Below are positions 1 through 9,336 of a stretch of DNA of 64,000 nt, piece after piece (positions within the stretch are counted from its first letter, which is position 1; each line of letters opens with the position of its first letter). The stretch spans positions 186,001 to 250,000 of the forward strand of contig JBAYYV010000001.1 in NCBI GenBank assembly GCA_041672845.1. Direction: 5' to 3'. This DNA is from JBAYDV01 sp041672845. Lineage in GTDB: Bacteria > Bacteroidota > Bacteroidia > Bacteroidales > UBA932. The notes beneath the pieces are model-generated. The model saw only the letters and a program-made list of their open reading frames with translations. It did no database searches and was not told where the DNA came from. The position numbers and the translations under genes were made by a program.

Positions 1-2841
1 TTTGTGAGAATCGATGGAGATAAAGCTATATGGTTAAATCATTGGGAAGCAGGTGGAAATGAAATCACTTGGGATATGGTACATTATGATGTACAGATTA
101 TCGGTGGTATAATTTTACATCAAGGTAAAATAGCTGAAATGGCTACTGGTGAAGGGAAAACCTTAGTAGCTACACTTCCCGTATTCTTAAATGCATTAGC
201 AGGTAAAGGAGTTCACATGATTACCGTTAATGATTATTTATCAAGACGTGACTCTGAATGGATGGGACCTCTTTATATGTTTCATGGTTTAAGGGTGGAG
301 TGTATAGATAAAACTCAGCCTAACTCTGAAGAAAGAAAAAGAGCTTATATGGCAGATATTACATTCGGTACTAATAATGAATTTGGTTTCGACTATCTAA
401 GAGATAATATGGCTATCGATCCTAGAGATTTAGTACAGAAGAAACATCAATATGCTATAGTCGATGAGGTCGACTCAGTATTAATAGATGATGCTAGGAC
501 ACCTCTTATTATTTCTGGTCCTGTACCTAAAGGTGATGATCAAAAATTCGATGAGTTTAAACCTCTTATCGAAAAATTATATAATGCTCAGAAACAATTT
601 GTAGCTAAGGAATTAGTAGAAGCTAAGAAATTAATAGAAAACGATGAAGAAGAGGAAGGAGCTAAGAAACTTCTTAGAGTTCACAAAGCTTTACCTAAAT
701 ATAAAGCATTGATTAAATATTTATCTCAGCAAGGAATCAAACAATTATTGAACAAAACTGAGAATTTCTATATGCAGGATAATAATAAATTAATGCATAT
801 TATTACTGATGATTTATATTTTGTTATAGATGAGCAGATGAAGTCAGTAGATTTAACTGATAAAGGTCATGATTTGTTAGCTGAAAGAGCAGAAGATTCT
901 GATTTCTTTATCCTACCAGATATAGGAGGTGATATTTCAGACTTAGAAAACCAAGACCTTACAGATGAAGAAAAACTAGAAAAGAAAGATAAACTTCTTA
1001 CAAATTATGCATTAAAATCAGAAAGAGTGCATACAGTTAATCAGTTATTAAAAGCATATGCTATGTTCGAAAAGGATGTAGAATATGTAGTAATGGATAA
1101 CAAAATTAAAATCGTCGATGAACAGACAGGCCGTATCCTAGAAGGTCGTCGTTATTCTGAAGGTTTACATCAGGCTATTGAAGCTAAAGAAAATGTTAAA
1201 GTCGAAGCAGCTACTCAGACTTTCGCTACTATTACACTTCAGAATTATTTCAGAATGTATCATAAGTTAGCTGGTATGACCGGTACTGCTGAAACAGAAG
1301 CTGGTGAGTTTTGGAAAATTTATGAATTAGATGTAGTGGTTATTCCTACTAATAAACCCATTATTCGAAAAGATGAAAACGATTATATATATAAGACTAA
1401 GAAAGAAAAATATAATGCTGTAATAGTTAAGACAGAAGAATTAACTAAACAAGGTAGACCAGTCTTAGTAGGTACTACTTCAGTAGAAATATCCGAGCTA
1501 CTATCTAGAATGCTTAAGATGAAAGGCATTAAACATAATGTTTTGAATGCTAAACAACATGCTCGTGAGGCGGATGTGATAGCAAATGCTGGGAAAGCAT
1601 CAGTAGTGACTATAGCTACTAACATGGCTGGTCGTGGTACTGATATTAAACTGGGTGAAGGTGTTAAAGAAGCGGGGGGATTAGCTATCATAGGCACAGA
1701 AAGACATGATAGTCGTCGTGTAGATAGGCAGTTAAGAGGTCGTGCTGGTCGTCAAGGTGACCTAGGGTCTTCTATTTTCTTCGTATCGTTGGAAGATGAT
1801 TTAATGAGATTATTCGGTTCTGATAGAATTGCTCATTTAGTAGATAAAATGGGGATAGAAGAAGGAGAGGTACTTCAGCATAAAATGTTGTCAAATTCTA
1901 TAGAAAGAGCCCAGAGAAAAGTAGAAGAAAATAACTTCGGTATTCGTAAGAGATTATTGGAATATGATGATGTTATGAATTCTCAGCGTGAGGTTATCTA
2001 TAGCAGAAGAAAAAATGCATTATTAGGTGAACGTATCGATGTCGATGTATTAAATATGATGGATGATTACTGTGATTTATTTGCAGAAAGTCATTATGGT
2101 ATGGAATATGAAGACTTTAAGATCGATATAATGAGTTCTATGTCTATTGATCCTGAATTTGATGAAGACTTTTTTAAACAAGCTAGTAAAGAAGATATTG
2201 CTGACAAGTTATTTGATCAGCTTAAGAGAGAATATGAAAGAAGGAATGAGCTCATGGTTAAACAAACTTGGCCTATTCTTAAGAGAATATATGAAACTAG
2301 AAAACAGCAATATGAAAATATAGCTGTTCCTGTAAGTGATGGTACCAAAGTAATGCAAGTAGTTTTAAATCTTGAAAAAGCTTATAATACTCATGGTAAA
2401 GAATTAGCGAGAGCTGTTAGTAAATTTATCACTTTAGCTACTATCGATGAGTATTGGAAAGATCACTTACGTGAAATGGATGATTTGAAACAGTCTGTAC
2501 AGAATGCTTCATATGAACAAAAAGATCCATTATTGGTTTATAAATTTGAAAGTTTTAATCTTTTTAAGAAAGTTCTAGAAAATGTAGGTAGTGATGTTTT
2601 AGAGTTCTTGCTAAGAGTACATATCCCACTTAATGATGAGGTTAAAGATGTTCAGGAAGGAAGAAGAAAGAAAACTGATATGAGTAATATGCAGACATCT
2701 AGGAAAAATGATTTATCTACTAACGATGGCGAAAAGAAAACTAATCAGCCTATTCATAAAGAAAAGAAAGTAGGTAGAAATGATCTTTGTCCTTGCGGAA
2801 GCGGTAAAAAATATAAAAATTGTTGTGGAAAAGGTTTATAA
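1..2841 (+). CDS. secA: Protein translocase ATPase SecA (5' end outside window)
   Basis: SecA is the ATP-driven motor that pushes unfolded preproteins through the SecYEG channel at the inner membrane. The frame is open from base 1, so the N-terminus lies upstream; the GTG at base 4 is not a credible start because Bacteroidetes SecA is about 1,100 residues. Visible motifs are Walker A GEGKT (about bases 149-163), the DEVD Walker B box (about 463-474), the helicase region with GTDIKLGEG and QLRGRAGRQGD, and a C-terminal SEC-C zinc motif CPCGSGKKYKNCC. An acidic insertion follows the first nucleotide-binding part, as in other Bacteroidetes SecA. lpd follows after 10 bases, so co-transcription is possible. 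Confidence 0.97.
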   Translation, partial: FVRIDGDKAIWLNHWEAGGNEITWDMVHYDVQIIGGIILHQGKIAEMATGEGKTLVATLPVFLNALAGKGVHMITVNDYLSRRDSEWMGPLYMFHGLRVECIDKTQPNSEERKRAYMADITFGTNNEFGFDYLRDNMAIDPRDLVQKKHQYAIVDEVDSVLIDDARTPLIISGPVPKGDDQKFDEFKPLIEKLYNAQKQFVAKELVEAKKLIENDEEEEGAKKLLRVHKALPKYKALIKYLSQQGIKQLLNKTENFYMQDNNKLMHIITDDLYFVIDEQMKSVDLTDKGHDLLAERAEDSDFFILPDIGGDISDLENQDLTDEEKLEKKDKLLTNYALKSERVHTVNQLLKAYAMFEKDVEYVVMDNKIKIVDEQTGRILEGRRYSEGLHQAIEAKENVKVEAATQTFATITLQNYFRMYHKLAGMTGTAETEAGEFWKIYELDVVVIPTNKPIIRKDENDYIYKTKKEKYNAVIVKTEELTKQGRPVLVGTTSVEISELLSRMLKMKGIKHNVLNAKQHAREADVIANAGKASVVTIATNMAGRGTDIKLGEGVKEAGGLAIIGTERHDSRRVDRQLRGRAGRQGDLGSSIFFVSLEDDLMRLFGSDRIAHLVDKMGIEEGEVLQHKMLSNSIERAQRKVEENNFGIRKRLLEYDDVMNSQREVIYSRRKNALLGERIDVDVLNMMDDYCDLFAESHYGMEYEDFKIDIMSSMSIDPEFDEDFFKQASKEDIADKLFDQLKREYERRNELMVKQTWPILKRIYETRKQQYENIAVPVSDGTKVMQVVLNLEKAYNTHGKELARAVSKFITLATIDEYWKDHLREMDDLKQSVQNASYEQKDPLLVYKFESFNLFKKVLENVGSDVLEFLLRVHIPLNDEVKDVQEGRRKKTDMSNMQTSRKNDLSTNDGEKKTNQPIHKEKKVGRNDLCPCGSGKKYKNCCGKGL

Positions 2842-2851
2842 CTAGATAATT

Positions 2852-4276
2852 ATGGTCGATATAAAAAAATTAAATAGACAAATGGAGAAATTTGATTTAC
2901 TAGTAGTGGGTTCAGGCCCAGGTGGTTATGTAGCAGCTATTAGAGCTTCTCAGTTAGGAATGAATGTAGCAGTAGTAGAAAGAACTGAAGTAGGTGGAAT
3001 TTGCTTAAACTGGGGTTGTATCCCTACTAAAGCATTACTTAAAAGTGCTCAGGCATTACATTATGCAAATCATGCTGCTGATTATGGATTTTCTGTAGAG
3101 TCTATTCAGGCTGATATAGAAAAAGTAGTAGAAAGAAGTAGAGGAGTAGCTTCTCAAATGTCTAAAGGTGTTCAGTTCTTATTTAAGAAAAATAAGATTA
3201 AATTAATAGAAGGTTCAGCTTATCTTAAAGCTGCTAATATCGTGGAGGTAACATCTAAAGATTCTCAAATAACAGAATATAAAGCTGATAAAATTATTTT
3301 AGCTACAGGTGCAAGACCAAGTTGTCTTCCTTTTGCTCCTATAGATGGTCAAAAGATAATTTCGTATCGTCAGGCTTTAGTACCTAAGACATTACCTAAG
3401 AGTTTAGCTGTAATGGGATCAGGTGCTATAGGAAGTGAGTTTGCATATTTCTATCATTCAATGGGTGTAGAAACTGTATATTTAATAGAATATTTAGATA
3501 GAATCGTGCCATTAGAAGATAATGATGTTTCTGCTCAGCTTAGTCGTTCATTCAGAAAAGCAGGTATTAAAGTTATGGTATCATCAGCAGTTAAGAGTGT
3601 AGATATTTCTGGCGAAGGTGTGGTACTTAAAGTGGATACTAAAAAAGGAGAACAAACTATAGAAGTAGAAAGATTACTATCTGCTGTAGGAGTTCGGCCT
3701 AATACTGAAAAGATCGGACTTGAAGATTTAGGTGCTAAAATGGAAAGAGGTAAACTTATCGTAGATGATAAATATATGACATCTGTTAAAGGTATTTATG
3801 CTATAGGAGATATTATTCCTACTCAAGCCCTAGCTCATGTAGCTTCAGCAGAAGCTATTAATTGTGTAGAACAAATAGCAGGCGTAGAAACTAGAGCTGT
3901 TAATTATGATAATATACCAGGATGTACTTATACTTCTCCTGAAGTAGCTTCTTGTGGTATTACTGAAAGAATAGCTAAAGAAAGAGGAATTAACTATAAA
4001 ATAGGTAAATTCCCATTTACAGCTTCAGGAAAAGCTACTGCAGCTGGTGAAAGAGATGGATTTGTAAAATTAATCATAGATGCAGATACTGATAAAGTAT
4101 TAGGAGCTCATTTAATAGGTGGTAGTGTTACAGAAATGATAGCAGGTATCGTTACTGGAAGAAATTTAGGAGTTACTGCTATGGATTTAATTCATTCAGT
4201 TCACCCACATCCTACTATGAGTGAGGCTATTATGGAAGCTGCTGCAGATTCTCATAACGAATCTATCCATATTTAA
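2852..4276 (+). CDS. lpd: Dihydrolipoyl dehydrogenase (E3)
   Basis: This FAD flavoenzyme reoxidises dihydrolipoamide in 2-oxoacid dehydrogenase or glycine cleavage complexes using NAD+. The FAD-binding GSGPGG lies at residues 20-25, the redox-active disulfide is in CLNWGC (Cys51 and Cys56), the NAD-binding part contains GSGAIGSEFA, and the C-terminal HPHPTMSE catalytic histidine-glutamate motif is intact. Length (474 residues) is normal. A second ATG at 2882 (Met11) would remove ten residues that precede the FAD fold and is a plausible true start. No E1 or E2 genes are nearby. Confidence 0.95.
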   Translation: MVDIKKLNRQMEKFDLLVVGSGPGGYVAAIRASQLGMNVAVVERTEVGGICLNWGCIPTKALLKSAQALHYANHAADYGFSVESIQADIEKVVERSRGVASQMSKGVQFLFKKNKIKLIEGSAYLKAANIVEVTSKDSQITEYKADKIILATGARPSCLPFAPIDGQKIISYRQALVPKTLPKSLAVMGSGAIGSEFAYFYHSMGVETVYLIEYLDRIVPLEDNDVSAQLSRSFRKAGIKVMVSSAVKSVDISGEGVVLKVDTKKGEQTIEVERLLSAVGVRPNTEKIGLEDLGAKMERGKLIVDDKYMTSVKGIYAIGDIIPTQALAHVASAEAINCVEQIAGVETRAVNYDNIPGCTYTSPEVASCGITERIAKERGINYKIGKFPFTASGKATAAGERDGFVKLIIDADTDKVLGAHLIGGSVTEMIAGIVTGRNLGVTAMDLIHSVHPHPTMSEAIMEAAADSHNESIHI

Positions 4277-4325
4277 TCAGAAATTATTTGGAACATATTT
4301 ATAACATTATAAAACTTAATATATT

Positions 4326-4793
4326 ATGGCAAAAGCAGAAGCAAGTGTTCAGTCTAACGAAATTTGTAGAATTTCTTATGGAACTAAAATAGAAGGAACC
4401 TTAACTACATCTTCAGATATTAGGATTGATGGTGAATTTGATGGAAATATCTATACTGAAGGAAAATTAGTAATAGGACAAAAAGCTTTAGTAAAAGGAA
4501 AAGTTGTTTGTACTAATGCTGATATTTGGGGTAAAGTAGATGGCGATTTGTATATTAAAGATAGTATTAATTTAAAAAATACTGCAAATGCTCATGCTGC
4601 TGTTAAAACAGCTAAGATCGGAATCGAAATGGGTGCTATTTTTAATGGACAATGCAATATCAATACAATAGAGGAATTTAATAAAAATAAAGGTATTATT
4701 TTCCCTGCTAAAAAGGTTTATAATCAAGAAACTACTAAACCAATTATGAATTCTAAACCAGTTATGAATTCTAAACCAGTTCAGAAATTCTAA
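4326..4793 (+). CDS. Bactofilin (polymer-forming cytoskeletal protein)
   Basis: The 155-residue protein has the bactofilin (DUF583) pattern: a short N-terminal tail, then a right-handed beta-helix of repeated short strands with TLTTSSDIRIDGEFDGNI and GKVDGDLYI turns. Bactofilins polymerise without nucleotide and scaffold cell-wall or envelope enzymes. The C-terminal tail carries two copies of an 18-base unit encoding MNSKPV, a small tandem expansion. The stop codon lies only two bases from the stop of the convergent glycosyltransferase, so no terminator fits between them. Confidence 0.88.
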   Translation: MAKAEASVQSNEICRISYGTKIEGTLTTSSDIRIDGEFDGNIYTEGKLVIGQKALVKGKVVCTNADIWGKVDGDLYIKDSINLKNTANAHAAVKTAKIGIEMGAIFNGQCNINTIEEFNKNKGIIFPAKKVYNQETTKPIMNSKPVMNSKPVQKF

Positions 4794-4795
4794 AA

Positions 4796-5755
4796 TTAGA
4801 TTTTTTCTTTGATATTATAATTATTTCTTTCTTGACTACTTCTGGAAATTAATTCTCCTAAAAAACCAGTTAAGAAAAGTAATATTCCCATTAATAAGAA
4901 ACATAAAGCTATATAAAATAAAGGTTGTTCTGTTACAGGTCTATACTTTAAACCGTTTACCTGACAGGAGACCTTATTTATTATAATCCATGCGGTTATT
5001 ATAAAACCAGCTATAAAAGATAATATTCCCCATACTCCGAAAATATGCATAGGTTTCTTACCCCATTTGATAAAGAAATTTAGGGTAAGTAAATCTAAAA
5101 ATCCATTAAAAAATCTACTAATTCCGAATTTACTTTTACCGAATTTACGCTTTCTATGTTCTACTACTTTTTCATCAATCTTAGAATATCCGGCATTCAG
5201 GGCTATATATGGGATATATCTATGCATATCACCATATAATTCAATATCTTTTACTACTTCTTTACGATAAGCTTTTATACCACAATTCATATCATGGAGT
5301 TTAAGTCCCGTGACACGTCTAGCAGTATGATTATATATTATGGAAGGAAGGTTTTTGGTAAAACGATTATCGTATCTTTTTTTCTTCCAGCCAGAGATTA
5401 AATCTAGATTTTCATCTACAAGTTTATGATATAAAGAAGGAATTTCATCAGGACTATCCTGCAAATCCGCGTCCATAGTAATTATAACATCACCTTCTAC
5501 GGCTTGAAAACCGGTGAATAAAGCAGCAGATTTACCGTAATTTCTTCTAAAACTTATACCTCTTATATTTTTATTAGTGGACGATAGTTTCTTGATAATA
5601 TCCCAAGATCCATCTGTGCTACCGTCATCGACCATAACGACTTCATATTCTTTATCTTTAAGATCTGATTTAGCCATAGAATGGGTTATCCAATCGGTTA
5701 ATTCAGGAAGAGATTCTACTTCATTATATAGGCAAATAAGTATTGATATATCCAT
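4796..5755 (-). CDS. Family 2 glycosyltransferase, DPM1/ArnC-like, membrane-anchored
   Basis: The N-terminal GT-A domain contains the nucleotide-sugar motif VDDGSTDGS (DDG at residues 43-45) and DADLQDSP for metal and substrate binding. Two hydrophobic segments near residues 235-258 and 275-298 anchor it in the inner membrane. This architecture belongs to polyprenyl-phosphate glycosyltransferases that load a sugar onto undecaprenyl phosphate. The sugar cannot be told from sequence. It lies 8 bases downstream of the DUF4199 gene on the same strand, a pairing I recall from other Bacteroidetes. Confidence 0.88.
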   Translation of the reverse strand: MDISILICLYNEVESLPELTDWITHSMAKSDLKDKEYEVVMVDDGSTDGSWDIIKKLSSTNKNIRGISFRRNYGKSAALFTGFQAVEGDVIITMDADLQDSPDEIPSLYHKLVDENLDLISGWKKKRYDNRFTKNLPSIIYNHTARRVTGLKLHDMNCGIKAYRKEVVKDIELYGDMHRYIPYIALNAGYSKIDEKVVEHRKRKFGKSKFGISRFFNGFLDLLTLNFFIKWGKKPMHIFGVWGILSFIAGFIITAWIIINKVSCQVNGLKYRPVTEQPLFYIALCFLLMGILLFLTGFLGELISRSSQERNNYNIKEKI

Positions 5756-5763
5756 GTATGCGA

Positions 5764-6351
5764 TTAGTTATTTAAATAATCTTGATTATCGTTATTGTCT
5801 GTATCTGTGTCATTGTCTGTATCAGAAGGACTATTTAATAAGTTATCTTTTTTTAGAAAACTAGAGAAGATAGCTGAGAAAATTAATCCCCAGAACATGC
5901 AGCTAATTAATTTGCCAAAAGCTAAATACATAGGTATTGCATTTACTATTTTATCATAATCTAATAACTCTACCCCTGGAGTGCCCATATTTTGCATCAT
6001 TTGCAAATAATTTTCTATTTGTTGAGGTATAAAATCAGGGAATATTATTAATAATAGAATTTCTGAGAATACTATACATACTATAGCAGATAAGAAAGAA
6101 ATTATAGTACCGAAACCAAATAGATCTTTGTTAGAAACATATTCTTTACCCAAAGTGTATTGTTTCATAAAGTAATGTAGTAGATATAAACAACCAGCTA
6201 ATTTAACAAGATTAAGTATCCAATTGTATTTTCCAGCACTAGCAGGAGAATAATTTAATAGTAATACTATGATAGTTTCGATGATAATAGTAACCAAAGA
6301 TAAATAGAGTGCATATTTAGACCCTATTTTCCATTTATTTCTTTTTTCCAT
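5764..6351 (-). CDS. DUF4199 family membrane protein
   Basis: About 195 residues with four hydrophobic segments and a cytoplasmic Asp/Asn-rich tail (DTDNDTDTDNNDN) matches the Bacteroidetes DUF4199 family, whose function is unknown. I chose the ATG at 6351 (MEKRNKW) instead of one at 6408. The longer version would leave only 17 bases to the divergent thrS start and would cover a good minus-strand -7 element at 6370-6377. It is the first gene of a two-gene operon with the glycosyltransferase. Confidence 0.75.
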   Translation of the reverse strand: MEKRNKWKIGSKYALYLSLVTIIIETIIVLLLNYSPASAGKYNWILNLVKLAGCLYLLHYFMKQYTLGKEYVSNKDLFGFGTIISFLSAIVCIVFSEILLLIIFPDFIPQQIENYLQMMQNMGTPGVELLDYDKIVNAIPMYLAFGKLISCMFWGLIFSAIFSSFLKKDNLLNSPSDTDNDTDTDNNDNQDYLNN

Positions 6352-6369
6352 TTTCTTATTTATTTTAGA

Positions 6370-6400
6370 CAAAAATAATATAATTTTTTCATTATCTTTG
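6370..6400. promoter_or_regulatory. Divergent Bacteroidetes-type -7 elements for DUF4199 (-) and thrS (+)
   Basis: On the plus strand TATCTTTG at 6393-6400 matches the -7 consensus TAnnTTTG and sits 25 bases before thrS. On the minus strand the sequence at 6370-6377 reads TATTTTTG. Neither has a good TTG about 20 bases upstream, so these are -7 calls only. Confidence 0.5.
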
Positions 6401-6425
6401 TAAGTCAAAAGAAAATATAAAAAAT

Positions 6426-8360
6426 ATGATAAAGATAACTTTTCCAGATAGTAGTGTTCGTTCTTATGAAGAACCTATTTCTCCTTATGAAATAGCAGAA
6501 AGTATTTCGCCTAGATTTGCTGTACAAGTAATTAGTGCATCAGTAAATGATATTATGTATGATATGGATCGTAAAATAAACACCGATGCTACCATAAAGT
6601 TATTTAAATGGGAAGATAATAAGGCTCAGGAAGTCTTTTGGCATTCTTCATCTCATTTATTGGCGGAAGCCGTACAAACTCTTTATCCGAATGCTAAATT
6701 TGCTATAGGACCTTCTATTGAAACAGGTTTTTATTACGATATAGATTTTGGAGAAACTACTCTAGTAGAGGCAGATTTAAAGAAATTAGAAGATAAAATG
6801 TTAGAGCTAGCTAGAGAAAAACAAACTTTTACTAGAAAAGAAGTTTCTAAAGCTGAAGCTTTAAAGATTTTTAAAGATAAAGATGAAATATATAAATGTG
6901 AGCTTATTGAAGGATTAGAAGATGGCAATATTACATTTTATACTTTAGGTTCATTTACAGATTTATGTAGAGGACCTCACTTAAGAGATACTTCAGTAAT
7001 TAAAGCTATAAAACTTATTTCTATAGCTGGAGCATATTGGAGAGGTGATGAAAAGAATAAAATGTTAACACGTATATATGGTGTGACATATCCTAAAAAG
7101 AAATTGCTTACTGAATATCTGGATATGATAGAAGAAGCTAAGAAGAGAGATCATAGAAAGATAGGTAAGGAGATGGAATTATTTGCTTTCTCTCCTAGAG
7201 TGGGACAGGGTCTTCCGTTATGGTTACCTAAAGGAGCTGATCTTCGTCAAAGGCTTATTGATTTTTTGTCAAAAGTCCAGAGAAGATATGGTTATCTTCC
7301 TGTAGTTACTCCACATATTGGTCTAAAAGAATTATATGTAACCTCTGGTCATTATGCTAAATATGGTGCTGAATCTTTTCAGCCTATTCATACTCCACAA
7401 AAAGGGGAAGAGTTCTTATTAAAACCTATGAACTGTCCTCATCATTGTGAAATATATAATTTAAAACCTCATTCATATAAAGATCTTCCTATAAGATTAG
7501 CTGAATTTGGTACAGTTTATAGATATGAACAAAGTGGAGAATTACACGGTTTAACTAGAGTAAGATCTTTTACACAAGATGATGCTCATATTTTCTGTAG
7601 ACCTGATCAGTTAGAAGAAGAATTTGCTAAAGTTATAGACATAGTATTATATATTTTCAAGACATTGGATTTTGAGAAATTTACTGCACAGATATCTCTG
7701 AGAAGTAAAACTGATAGAAGTAAATATATAGGGTCTGATGAAAATTGGGAAAAAGCAGAATCTGCTATCATGAAAATCTCTAAAGATAAAGGCTTAAAAA
7801 CTATAATAAAATATGATGAGGCAGCGTTTTATGGCCCTAAATTAGATTTTATGGTTAGAGATGCTATCGGTAGAAAATGGCAGCTTGGTACTATCCAAGT
7901 AGATTATAATTTACCTGAAAGATTTGATCTTACTTATATAGGAGCTGATGATGCTAAACATCGTCCTATTATGATTCATAGAGCACCATTCGGATCTCTT
8001 GAAAGATTTATTGCTGTATTGATAGAACATACTAGTGGGAAGTTCCCAATTTGGTTAACGCCAGACCAATGTATTATTTTACCTATTAGTGATAAATATA
8101 ATGATTATGCAAAAAAAGTTGGTGAATCGCTTAATAATTCCGATATTCGCGCGGCTATAGATAACCGCAATGAAACTCTAGGTAAGAAGATTAGAGAGAG
8201 TGAGTTAAAGAGAATACCTTATTTGCTAATAGTCGGTGAGAAAGAAATGAATGCAAATAATATCTCGGTTAGAAAGCAAGGAGAGGGTGATTTAGGTTTT
8301 ATGAGCATAGACGGTTTTATAGATAAAATTAATGATGAGATTAAAGAATTAATTGGCTAA
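6426..8360 (+). CDS. thrS: Threonyl-tRNA synthetase
   Basis: ThrRS charges tRNA-Thr and edits mischarged Ser. The 644-residue protein shows an N-terminal TGS domain (about 1-60), the editing domain with HSSSHLLAEA and a later Cys/His region (FTDLCRGPHL), the class II catalytic core with MNCPHHCEIY (zinc ligands) and the motif 2 region RYEQSGELHGL, and a C-terminal anticodon-binding domain. Length and motifs are complete. It heads the thrS-infC-rpmI-rplT cluster conserved across many bacteria. Confidence 0.97.
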   Translation: MIKITFPDSSVRSYEEPISPYEIAESISPRFAVQVISASVNDIMYDMDRKINTDATIKLFKWEDNKAQEVFWHSSSHLLAEAVQTLYPNAKFAIGPSIETGFYYDIDFGETTLVEADLKKLEDKMLELAREKQTFTRKEVSKAEALKIFKDKDEIYKCELIEGLEDGNITFYTLGSFTDLCRGPHLRDTSVIKAIKLISIAGAYWRGDEKNKMLTRIYGVTYPKKKLLTEYLDMIEEAKKRDHRKIGKEMELFAFSPRVGQGLPLWLPKGADLRQRLIDFLSKVQRRYGYLPVVTPHIGLKELYVTSGHYAKYGAESFQPIHTPQKGEEFLLKPMNCPHHCEIYNLKPHSYKDLPIRLAEFGTVYRYEQSGELHGLTRVRSFTQDDAHIFCRPDQLEEEFAKVIDIVLYIFKTLDFEKFTAQISLRSKTDRSKYIGSDENWEKAESAIMKISKDKGLKTIIKYDEAAFYGPKLDFMVRDAIGRKWQLGTIQVDYNLPERFDLTYIGADDAKHRPIMIHRAPFGSLERFIAVLIEHTSGKFPIWLTPDQCIILPISDKYNDYAKKVGESLNNSDIRAAIDNRNETLGKKIRESELKRIPYLLIVGEKEMNANNISVRKQGEGDLGFMSIDGFIDKINDEIKELIG

Positions 8361-8420
8361 TCAGTAAAATTTTAGTCGATTAGTTTATTTATGTATAAAC
8401 ACATTTTATAATAATTAAAT

Positions 8421-8437
8421 AAGGAGGATTACATATC
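8421..8437 (+). promoter_or_regulatory. Strong Shine-Dalgarno and AUC start codon of infC
   Basis: AAGGAGG at 8421-8427 lies 7 bases before an ATC codon at 8435 that opens the infC frame. The next 61 codons contain no ATG, GTG or TTG, yet encode the basic arm and the conserved RINEHIR entry of IF3. Strong Shine-Dalgarno sites are rare in Bacteroidetes, which makes this one a marker for the start. A non-AUG start is the classical device for IF3 autoregulation (AUU in E. coli). Confidence 0.8.
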
Positions 8438-9049
8438 GCAGCACCAAGAAAAAAGCGTCCATATCATGGACCAGCGAAACCTTTTAATAGGTCGAACAAT
8501 ACTCGTAGACCATATCAACGTAGGCCCCTATATAATGGCCCAAGGATTAATGAGCATATCAGGGCAGAAGAAGTTCGACTAGTCGGAGATAATATACCTG
8601 AAATTGGAATATATCCTTTGGCGAAAGCTTTAGCTTTAGCTGAGGAGTTAGAGTTAGATTTAGTAGAGGTTACCGATAAAGTGGTACCACCGGTATGTAA
8701 AATTGTAGATTTTCAAAAATATTATTACCAGCAGAAAAAGAAGGCTAAAGAACAAAAAGCTAAAGCTACTAAGGTGGTAATTAAGGAAATTAGATTCGGA
8801 CCTAATACAGATGAGCATGATTATCAGTTTAAATTAGCTCATGCTATAGATTTTTTAAAAGATGGAGCTAAAGTGAAAGCTTATGTCTTCTTTAGAGGTC
8901 GTTCTATAGTTTTCTCAGAACAAGGGAAAAAATTATTGTTGAGATTTGCTGTAGAATTGGAAGAGTATGGTAAAGCTGAACAAATGCCTAAGTTAGAAGG
9001 TAAACGAATGATTATGATGATAGGTTCTAACAAAAACAAGAAAAAATAA
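8435..9049 (+). CDS. infC: Translation initiation factor IF-3 (AUC start)
   Basis: IF3 binds the 30S subunit, prevents premature 50S joining and rejects initiation at non-AUG codons. With the AUC start the protein has 204 residues: an unusual Arg/Lys/Pro-rich arm (about residues 2-37), the N-domain beginning RINEHIRAEEVRLVG, the linker rich in Lys, and the C-domain with VKEIRFGPNTDEHDY and LEGKRM. Counting from the first conventional start codon (TTG at 8618) would delete most of the N-domain, so that start is wrong. An alternative is AUU at 8546, but it lacks the Shine-Dalgarno. It is followed by rpmI and rplT. Confidence 0.93.
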   Translation: MAAPRKKRPYHGPAKPFNRSNNTRRPYQRRPLYNGPRINEHIRAEEVRLVGDNIPEIGIYPLAKALALAEELELDLVEVTDKVVPPVCKIVDFQKYYYQQKKKAKEQKAKATKVVIKEIRFGPNTDEHDYQFKLAHAIDFLKDGAKVKAYVFFRGRSIVFSEQGKKLLLRFAVELEEYGKAEQMPKLEGKRMIMMIGSNKNKKK

Positions 9050-9093
9050 GCTAGAAAGACTAGCTAGAAATAATATTTATTTTTAAATATTAT
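9049..9093 (+). other. Two successive inverted repeats between infC and rpmI
   Basis: AGCTAG at 9049-9054 pairs with CTAGCT at 9060-9065, directly at the infC stop. ATAATATTT at 9070-9078 pairs with AAATATTAT at 9085-9093. They could protect or punctuate the mRNA. There is no T-tract typical of a terminator. Confidence 0.4.
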
Positions 9094-9119
9094 AATTTTA
9101 ATTAAAATATTTTATAACA

Positions 9120-9314
9120 ATGCCCAAGATTAAATCAAATTCCGGTGCAAAAAAACGTTTTGTGTTGACTGGATCTGGAAAAGTGAAGAGAAGACATGCT
9201 TTTCATGGACATATCCTCACCAAAAAAACAACCAAGCAAAAAAGAAATCTTAATAAGGTGGTAATCGCCGATCCTACAGATGCTAAGAGGATTAAGAGAA
9301 TGATTTCTTTCTAA
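9120..9314 (+). CDS. rpmI: 50S ribosomal protein L35
   Basis: The 64-residue basic protein begins MPKIKSNSGAKKRFVLTGSGK and contains the RRHAFHGHILTKK segment typical of bL35. It lies between infC and rplT in the canonical order. Length is normal. Confidence 0.96.
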   Translation: MPKIKSNSGAKKRFVLTGSGKVKRRHAFHGHILTKKTTKQKRNLNKVVIADPTDAKRIKRMISF

Positions 9315-9336
9315 ATCACAAAATTATTGTTTAACT

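Noticed and set aside
1383..1697. Minus-strand open frame inside secA
   Set aside because: Lies wholly within the conserved secA frame and has no protein-like features.
8618..9049. infC beginning at TTG 8618 (143 residues)
   Set aside because: It would delete the conserved N-domain, which continues in frame upstream to an AUC codon with a strong Shine-Dalgarno.
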